A stretch of 17,545 nucleotides of DNA, taken from an uncultured Arsenicibacter sp. GTDB taxonomy: Bacteria > Bacteroidota > Bacteroidia > Cytophagales > Spirosomataceae. A program made the translations under genes and the position numbers. This document shows, in pieces, positions 12,667 to 17,545 of this stretch (position 1 is its first letter; the number at the start of each line of letters is the position of its first letter). Under the pieces are notes generated by a model, which saw only the letters and a program-made list of their open reading frames with translations, was not told the origin of the DNA and searched no databases. The stretch lies in contig NZ_CAMFHL010000146.1 of NCBI RefSeq assembly GCF_945952095.1, positions 1 through 17,545 of the forward strand, given 5' to 3'.

Positions 12667-15600
12667 GCCTTATTTTAAATTTCCGATAGATCGGGGAATG
12701 CCGCCTTTCACTGTCCAGGCAACGGATGCTGATTCGGGCACGGTCATTGCCAGCAGAACTTATCAGGCTACAGGTGTATATGAATGGTATTTTGATCACC
12801 CAACGAACCGTCGTTGGGTGATCAAAATCGCCGACAGTTCAGTGCCGGTGTGTCAAACAGTGTTTCAGGCAACCGCTTTACTGAATTGCAATACTGTTAT
12901 ACCGACTCCGGTACCACCTGTTCCGGTGACACCGCCAACGCCGGTTGCTCAACCGACTCCGGTTACTCCTGTTCCGGTGACACCTCCGACGCCAGTCGAG
13001 CAACCGACTCCGGTACCGCCTGTTCCGGTGACACCGCCTGTTCCGGTCGAACAACCTATTCCGGTTGCACCTGTTCCGGTGACACCACCGACGCCGGTTG
13101 CTCAACCGACTCCGGTGCCGCCTGTTCCCGTCGAACAGCCAGTTCCGGTTCCTGAGCCTATTCCTGGTACTAATGAGTTGACGCCTTTATCTGTATGGGC
13201 AACCTGCGTTAACAGAAGATTGATTTTTGAAGTAACAGGGAACCATCCTGCATTCCCTGTAGAAGTCATGGCCATTGGTATTACCGGATGGACTACCAGC
13301 TTTGGGCCATATGCAGCGAACTACGACACAAACAGTAGCCCCTATATCCTAATGGCGCGTTATATAGGGCTGCCGGAAACAACAGTTTCAGCCTCATATA
13401 ATCCGCTGGCACACTGCCAGTCTATTCTGCCTTCTGTTAGCGTAGGGAGCTGTGCAAACGGAACCGGCTCAATTGATATTTATGTGGCTCCTGGAGATTA
13501 CGAAAATGATTTTGCTGTTCGGTTGCTTAAAAACGGAGATACAGCTGGCGTGGCTGACATAAATCTGAACCCAGGCACTGGTACTTACCAGTCATGGATT
13601 AACCTGAGCGACGGAAACTATACAATTCTTCTTTATAAGCGATCTACATCAATTTCTTTCCAGTCGTTCGGACCATATACATTGGCCTGTACAAATCCGG
13701 TACCAGTCGAGCAACCGACTCCGGTACCGCCTGTTCCGGTCACTCCGCCGACGCCGGTCGAGCAACCGACTCCGGTACCGCCTGTTCCGGTGACACCGCC
13801 TACGCCGGTCGAGCAACCGACGCCGGTACCGCCTGTGCCGGTGACACCGCCAACGCCGGTCGAGCAGCCGACTCCGGTACCGCCTGTGCCAAATCAGGGC
13901 TACGTTGTAGGAGAAAGATGCGTGACGGATAAAGTTAATTTACCAACGCCAACACCAACAGAAGTGAGCCCTCCGGCACCGGTACCGGTTGAACAGCCGG
14001 TACCGGTGCCTGTACCTATTCCAGTTCCGGTTCCGCAACCGGTTCCGGTCCCTGTACCTCAGCCGGTTCCGGTTCCGGTTCCTGTACCGCAGCCTGTACC
14101 GGTTCCTGTACCTCAGCCGGTCCCTGTACCTCAGCCAGTCCCTGTGCCGATTCCAGTCCCTGTACCTCAGCCGGTGCCGGTTCCGGTCCCTGTACCTCAG
14201 CCGGTGCCGGTTCCGGTTCCTGTACCGCAGCCAGTGCCGGTTCCAGTTCCTGTACCTCAGCCGGTGCCGGTTCCGGTTCCTGTACCTCAGCCGGTGCCAG
14301 TGCCGATTCCGGTTCCTGTACCGCAGCCTGTGCCAGCTCCAGTGAATGTATGTCAAGCTATTTCTGAAATACGATGTATAGTTCCAGTTCCTGTACCACA
14401 ACCGGTCCCTGTACCACAACCGGTACCAGTTCCGGTCCCTGTACCACAACCGGTACCAGTTCCAGTCCCTGTACCTCAGCCGGTTCCGGTTCCGGTTCCT
14501 GTACCGCAGCCAGTGCCGGTTCCTGTACCGCAGCCAGTGCCGGTTCCAGTCCCTGTACCACAACCGGTACCAGTTCCAGTCCCTGTACCGCAGCCTGTGC
14601 CGGTTCCGGTTAATCAATGTGAGCTAAGAATTACGAACGCCACAATTAATTGTAGTACACGAGAGATTGGTATGGCGGGAAGCACCTCATACTGTAGTCA
14701 GTTACCGACACATAAAATGATTGTAGGAGTGACCGGCTGGATACCTGATTCATCATCATTGATTCTCGATGCTGCAATTTTTAATGCCAGAACGCCTGTT
14801 AGACTAAAGGTAAAGAACTCTACTACAGAGTCGCCAGAATACTTATTTGATTATTCTTCGATCTGTCCTGCGCCGCCAGTTCCGGTGCCTGTGCCTGTAC
14901 CGCAGCCGGTCCCTGTGCCGGTCCCGCAACCTGTGCCAGTGCCGGTCCCTGTGCCAGTGCCGGTCCCTGTACCTGTACCTGTTCCGGTTCCTGCTCCAGT
15001 GCCGGTGCCGGTTCCGGTCCCTGTGCCGGTCCCTGTAAATTATGACCTTGCAACATTGATTATTGAGCAGGCCTGCGACAACAATTCCGGTACAATTAAC
15101 ATGGCGGTTGTACCTGGCAACTATCAACCGGGAGGCTATACAGTATATCTTGAGAAGTTAATTAATGGTATTTGGACCGGGAATCAGCCTGATGGATTCA
15201 AACCAATTTATCTGTCATCCACACAGGTTGCCAATCAGTCTTTTTCGGGCTTGGAAAACGGAGATTACAGAGTCTGGTTCTTCAGGGGCTCTGAAACACT
15301 TTCAACTTCCGGTGCATATTCATTTACCTGTGCTGTGTTACCAGTTCCGGTCCCTGTACCTGTTCCTGTACCTCAGCCGGTTCCTGTACCTGTACCTGTT
15401 CCGGTCCCTGTACCGCAGCCGGTTCCTGTACCGCAGCCGGTTCCTGTTCCGCAACCTGTACCAGTCCCTGTACCGCAGCCGGTTCCGGTACCACAGCCTG
15501 TACCAGTCCCTGTTCCGGTTATGCAGCCGGTTCCGGTACCAATTGCCTTTAGCAGTATCAGTTTTGCAGCCAACTGTAATACTATCCTTGTTGATGGTGA

Positions 15601-17347
15601 TTTGATCGGTGCCGCCAGCGTAACTATAATACTAAGAAAAGACGGTATTCAGGTTGCAACCTTAGCGGACAACAGAGCAGGTTCCAGCCTTGCCGTTTCG
15701 GTACCAAATAGTTGGGGTGAGGGTAACTACCAGGTATACGCATTCCAGCCAGGCAACGATGGAAATAACCTTACATCTGCTACGGTAAATGTATCAGGTT
15801 GTTCACCTGCGCCTGTACCAGTCCCTGTACCGCAGCCGGTTCCGGTACCACAGCCTGTACCAGTCCCTGTTCCGGTTATGCAGCCGGTTCCGGTACCACA
15901 GCCTGTTCCGGTCCCTGTTCCGGTCCCTGCACCACAGCCGGTACCAGTACCTGTTCCCATTAGCTTTACAAACGTGAGCTTTGCGGCAAACTGCAGCTGG
16001 ATCAATGTTGACGGCGAGCTATCCGGCGCATCAAGTGTGTCGATTATTCTCAGAAGAAACGGAGTGCAAATCGCAACGTTAGCAGATAACAGATCAGGAG
16101 AAAGTCTTGCTGTTTCGGTACCAAATAGTTGGGGTGAGGGTGACTATCAGGTATACGCATTCCAGCCAGGCAACGATAGCCGGAACATTACATCTGCTAC
16201 GGTAAATGTATCAGGTTGTTCTCCTGCACCTGTTCCGGTGACACCACCGACGCCTGTTGAGCAACCGACTCCGGTTACTCCTGTTCCGGTGACACCGCCA
16301 ACGCCGGTATTTGTACCACAGCCAGTTGCAAATTCCTCCATTGCATTAGCTGCCGATTGTAATAATATTTCGGTTTACGGAGAGCTGACGGGAGCATCCA
16401 GTGTGACGATTAGCTTAAGGAAAAATGGTACACCAATTGCAACCTTAGCGGATAACAGGGCCGGTTCCAGCCTTGCTGTTTCGGTGCCAAATAGCTGGGG
16501 TGAGGGTGACTATCAGGTATACGCATTCCAGCCAGGCAACGATGGAAATAACGTTACCTCAAATGTGGCCAATGTATCAGGCTGTTCACCTGCGCCGGTA
16601 CCAGTTGCACCTCCGACGCCGGTTGCTCAACCGACTCCGGTCGCTCCGCCTGTTCCGGTGGCACCGCCAACGCCGGTCGCTCCGCCAACTTCGGGGTGTG
16701 CATACCCTGCACCTAGTCAGTCTGCATCGATGAATTCTAATGCAGGTACAAGTTTCGCTGCAGGGTCTGAGGTCCTGTTCACTTTTGACAACCTGAATGC
16801 TGGTGGCGGTATGTTTAACTGGTCTATCCCGTCTGCAGCGACATTGGTTGAAGGTGGCGGAGCCGGTGACTTTGCCGCAAAAGTGCGGTTTAACCAGGCT
16901 GGTCCGTATACCATCGGCGCATCTTATACTAACTGCGCGGGTCAGGTATACAAGGCAATTTCGGTAACAGCGACATCGGTTCAACAGCCGGTTGCCCAAT
17001 GTGAAACAGTGGTGAATAACAGCGGGATTTCCAATATTCTGACACCACAAATTATCTGGCTTGATCAGTCGGACCTTCCTTATAATCTGCCTATGACTGC
17101 TATTACTGATTATCTGTCCGGAAGCCGGCCGTTTAACCTGCAATGGGAGGTTGACTATGCGGATGCAAGATGGTTGGCAAATTATGGTGCCAATGTCTCA
17201 ATTGTTTCAGGACAGGGTACCGATGTGGCAACATTTAACATTCCGGCAGGTATTGCGAGCGGGTTCTATTTCCATGCAAAAGTTACGATAACAAACTGTA
17301 GCGGGTCGGGTTCAGTAGTGTTCTCAACTCCGGTATATATCAATTAA
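12665..17347 (+). CDS. Giant modular fibre-like protein: Ig-like domains on proline-valine rods
   Basis: At 1560 residues this is the largest gene here. Rods alternate with small beta-rich domains. They are: Ig-like 1-79; rod 80-167; two Ig-like domains 168-344; rod 345-409 (PTPVEQPTPVPPVPV type); a short insert; rods 427-560 and 573-649 (PVPVPQ type) split by a 12-residue Cys insert; Ig-like 650-734; rod 735-791; Ig-like 792-892; rod 893-959. Three near-identical Ig-like repeats follow (960-1047, 1099-1186, 1221-1308), separated by rods. The end is a rod 1309-1342, a PKD-like domain (AGSEVLFTFDNLNAGGGMFNWSI) and a final beta domain to 1560. The small domains resemble SprB-type repeats and often carry a Cys near each end, which may pair. 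No signal peptide, anchor or chaperone-cleavage motif is visible. Host-surface contact or a long tail or side fibre is inferred. The start has the leader motif and no Shine-Dalgarno sequence. Confidence 0.7.
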   Translation: MPYFKFPIDRGMPPFTVQATDADSGTVIASRTYQATGVYEWYFDHPTNRRWVIKIADSSVPVCQTVFQATALLNCNTVIPTPVPPVPVTPPTPVAQPTPVTPVPVTPPTPVEQPTPVPPVPVTPPVPVEQPIPVAPVPVTPPTPVAQPTPVPPVPVEQPVPVPEPIPGTNELTPLSVWATCVNRRLIFEVTGNHPAFPVEVMAIGITGWTTSFGPYAANYDTNSSPYILMARYIGLPETTVSASYNPLAHCQSILPSVSVGSCANGTGSIDIYVAPGDYENDFAVRLLKNGDTAGVADINLNPGTGTYQSWINLSDGNYTILLYKRSTSISFQSFGPYTLACTNPVPVEQPTPVPPVPVTPPTPVEQPTPVPPVPVTPPTPVEQPTPVPPVPVTPPTPVEQPTPVPPVPNQGYVVGERCVTDKVNLPTPTPTEVSPPAPVPVEQPVPVPVPIPVPVPQPVPVPVPQPVPVPVPVPQPVPVPVPQPVPVPQPVPVPIPVPVPQPVPVPVPVPQPVPVPVPVPQPVPVPVPVPQPVPVPVPVPQPVPVPIPVPVPQPVPAPVNVCQAISEIRCIVPVPVPQPVPVPQPVPVPVPVPQPVPVPVPVPQPVPVPVPVPQPVPVPVPQPVPVPVPVPQPVPVPVPVPQPVPVPVNQCELRITNATINCSTREIGMAGSTSYCSQLPTHKMIVGVTGWIPDSSSLILDAAIFNARTPVRLKVKNSTTESPEYLFDYSSICPAPPVPVPVPVPQPVPVPVPQPVPVPVPVPVPVPVPVPVPVPAPVPVPVPVPVPVPVNYDLATLIIEQACDNNSGTINMAVVPGNYQPGGYTVYLEKLINGIWTGNQPDGFKPIYLSSTQVANQSFSGLENGDYRVWFFRGSETLSTSGAYSFTCAVLPVPVPVPVPVPQPVPVPVPVPVPVPQPVPVPQPVPVPQPVPVPVPQPVPVPQPVPVPVPVMQPVPVPIAFSSISFAANCNTILVDGDLIGAASVTIILRKDGIQVATLADNRAGSSLAVSVPNSWGEGNYQVYAFQPGNDGNNLTSATVNVSGCSPAPVPVPVPQPVPVPQPVPVPVPVMQPVPVPQPVPVPVPVPAPQPVPVPVPISFTNVSFAANCSWINVDGELSGASSVSIILRRNGVQIATLADNRSGESLAVSVPNSWGEGDYQVYAFQPGNDSRNITSATVNVSGCSPAPVPVTPPTPVEQPTPVTPVPVTPPTPVFVPQPVANSSIALAADCNNISVYGELTGASSVTISLRKNGTPIATLADNRAGSSLAVSVPNSWGEGDYQVYAFQPGNDGNNVTSNVANVSGCSPAPVPVAPPTPVAQPTPVAPPVPVAPPTPVAPPTSGCAYPAPSQSASMNSNAGTSFAAGSEVLFTFDNLNAGGGMFNWSIPSAATLVEGGGAGDFAAKVRFNQAGPYTIGASYTNCAGQVYKAISVTATSVQQPVAQCETVVNNSGISNILTPQIIWLDQSDLPYNLPMTAITDYLSGSRPFNLQWEVDYADARWLANYGANVSIVSGQGTDVATFNIPAGIASGFYFHAKVTITNCSGSGSVVFSTPVYIN
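12789..12828. other. Perfect 18-bp inverted repeat with 4-nt loop inside the giant fibre gene
   Basis: The arms are ATTTTGATCACCCAACGA (12789-12806) and its exact reverse complement (12811-12828), around the loop ACCG. It lies about 125 nt into the coding sequence and encodes part of 'FDHPTNRRWVIKI'. No U-run follows on either strand, so it does not look like an intrinsic terminator. Confidence 0.9.
12902..13165 (+). repeat. Rod A: PTPV-x-QPTPV proline linker
   Basis: Eighty-eight codons of 'VPVTPPTPVEQPTP'-like units, richer in Thr, Glu and Ala than the later PVPVPQ rods. The same unit type returns in 13697-13891, 16223-16324 and 16589-16690. Confidence 0.8.
13697..13891 (+). repeat. Rod B: four PTPVPPVPVTPPTPVEQ units
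   Basis: Sixty-five codons containing a nearly regular 51-nt (17-codon) unit repeated about four times, with high DNA similarity between units. This makes it one of the most regular DNA repeats in the window. Confidence 0.8.
13943..14344 (+). repeat. Rod C: long PVPVPQ linker
   Basis: About 134 codons, mostly PVPVPVPQ units after a Thr/Glu/Ala-rich lead. Third positions vary widely between units. Long spurious ORFs occur in the other frames and on the minus strand because of the repeat. Confidence 0.85.
14381..14611 (+). repeat. Rod D: PVPVPQ linker
   Basis: Seventy-seven codons, separated from rod C by a short Cys-containing insert (CQAISEIRC). It is followed by an Ig-like domain starting 'QCELRITNATINC'. 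Confidence 0.85.
14867..15037 (+). repeat. Rod E: PVPVPV linker
   Basis: Fifty-seven codons. This is the linker with the longest pure Pro-Val run, with few Gln residues in its second half and one or two Ala. Confidence 0.85.
15341..15541 (+). repeat. Rod F: PVPVPQ linker ending PVMQPVPVP
   Basis: Sixty-seven codons. The end carries the 'PVPVMQPVPVP' phrase, whose DNA (15506-15541) matches the segments at 10242 and 15863. Confidence 0.85.
15542..15805 (+). repeat. Ig-like repeat A of three
   Basis: This 88-residue domain starts 'IAFSSISFAANC' and ends 'VNVSGCS'. Its second half 'AVSVPNSWGEGNYQVYAF' is almost unchanged in repeats B and C. Confidence 0.85.
15806..15958 (+). repeat. Rod G: PVPVPQ linker between Ig repeats A and B
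   Basis: Fifty-one codons. It contains the 44-nt segment 15863-15906, identical to 10242-10285 in the upstream fibre gene. Confidence 0.85.
15959..16222 (+). repeat. Ig-like repeat B of three
   Basis: This 88-residue domain is the same length as repeat A, with more changes in its first half (SWINVDGELSG) than in its second half. Confidence 0.85.
16223..16324 (+). repeat. Rod H: PTPVEQ linker between Ig repeats B and C
   Basis: Thirty-four codons of the PTPVEQPTPVTPVPV type. It differs from rod G, so the linker type changes while the flanking domains stay alike. Confidence 0.8.
16325..16588 (+). repeat. Ig-like repeat C of three
   Basis: This 88-residue domain starts 'VANSSIALAADC'. Its second half is again nearly identical to A and B at both DNA and protein level. 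Confidence 0.85.
16589..16690 (+). repeat. Rod I: PTPVAPPVPV linker
   Basis: Thirty-four codons rich in Ala and Pro, leading to the PKD-like domain that begins near 'SGCAYPAPSQSAS'. Confidence 0.75.
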
Positions 17348-17351
17348 ATTG

Positions 17352-17545
17352 ATGGCAACACAACGCATCATCCAACTCAGTTCCGGCACCTGTTATGTGG
17401 TGCCGGACAATTGGGTTGGCGGCTATGACGGTATTAATGATAGTACTGCAGCCGCCAACGGTTTTACGGTTGATCCTAATTGTTCAAAATACAATTCAGG
17501 CCAACCCTGTTCAGAGTTACCGGTCCCTGTTCCACCAACGCCGGT
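17352..17545 (+). CDS. Start of a further Pro-Val fibre-family gene (runs off the right edge)
   Basis: An ATG at 17352, four nt after the giant gene stop, opens 64 codons with no stop before the window ends. The N-terminus 'MATQRIIQLSSGTCYVV' is followed by a short Gly/Asn/Cys-containing domain with three more cysteines than expected by chance for its length. It then runs into 'ELPVPVPPTPV', the beginning of another proline-valine rod. It belongs to the same protein family as its upstream neighbours, which extends the array of rod proteins beyond the window. Confidence 0.6.
   Translation, partial: MATQRIIQLSSGTCYVVPDNWVGGYDGINDSTAAANGFTVDPNCSKYNSGQPCSELPVPVPPTP

Noticed and set aside
13697..13891. 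CRISPR-like array from the regular repeat units
   Set aside because: The units are multiples of three, lie inside a long open reading frame and have no unique spacers.
13940..14617. 225-codon minus-strand ORF rich in Arg, Tyr, Trp and Asn
   Set aside because: It is the antisense reading of the Pro-Val repeat. Its low-complexity composition is fully explained by the sense gene.
15542..16588. Diversity-generating retroelement variable region
   Set aside because: No reverse transcriptase or template repeat is visible, and variation is not confined to adenine positions by eye.

Overview
This window looks like the virion-structure region of a tailed double-stranded DNA phage, or a prophage, that infects a Bacteroidota host. 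The phage evidence is a recognisable large terminase with its RNase H-like nuclease residues, a capsid-like protein preceded by a scaffold-like protein, and a run of tightly packed same-strand genes ending in huge repeat-built fibre-like proteins. The host evidence is indirect. Starts generally lack Shine-Dalgarno sequences and sit in A/T-rich context. There is a TTG-N20-GATATTTG promoter-like site, a DUF1573-like protein, SprB-like Ig domains, and a small CYP/Cys-rich protein of a kind I associate with Bacteroidota phages. No integrase, tRNA, rRNA, insertion sequence or CRISPR array was seen.

Layout. Positions 1-479 (minus strand) hold the 5' part of a gene for a DnaA-domain-IV-like protein that runs off the left edge. 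A 124-bp divergent intergenic region follows, and everything after it is on the plus strand. The head block is a scaffold-like protein (604-1521), the probable major capsid protein (1564-3129), an unknown protein (3173-4198), a possible head-tail adaptor (4210-4827), an unknown protein (4830-5996), a Cys-rich small protein (6007-6339) and the large terminase (6344-8470). Next come a DUF1573-like protein (8473-8766), an unknown 298-residue protein (8766-9662) and an unknown 76-residue protein (9644-9874). The last 7.7 kb is the unusual part: four consecutive ORFs (9867-11039, 11039-12643, 12665-17347 and 17352 to the right edge). Three of them carry long PVPVPQ or PTPVEQ proline-valine linkers joining Ig-like domains.

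How the genes work together (inference): the left half builds and fills the head. The right half is probably an extended host-contact apparatus made of rigid polyproline spacers, small beta-sandwich domains with paired cysteines, and one glycan-enzyme-like beta-sandwich protein. Genes are coupled by short gaps or TAATG-type overlaps, which suggests long polycistronic transcripts.

Points most worth a second look are: (1) a 25-nt A/T-rich leader motif found three times at gene starts (540, 3138, 12642) with an ATG or in-frame ATA at its 3' end; (2) a perfect 18-bp hairpin with a 4-nt loop inside the 5' coding part of the giant fibre gene; (3) an Ig-like domain that appears split between two reading frames at a TAATG junction (11037-11041); (4) the proline-valine rod array, whose DNA repeats are scrambled at synonymous positions; and (5) a terminase with an unusual ATP-binding motif and a signal-peptide-like N-terminus.
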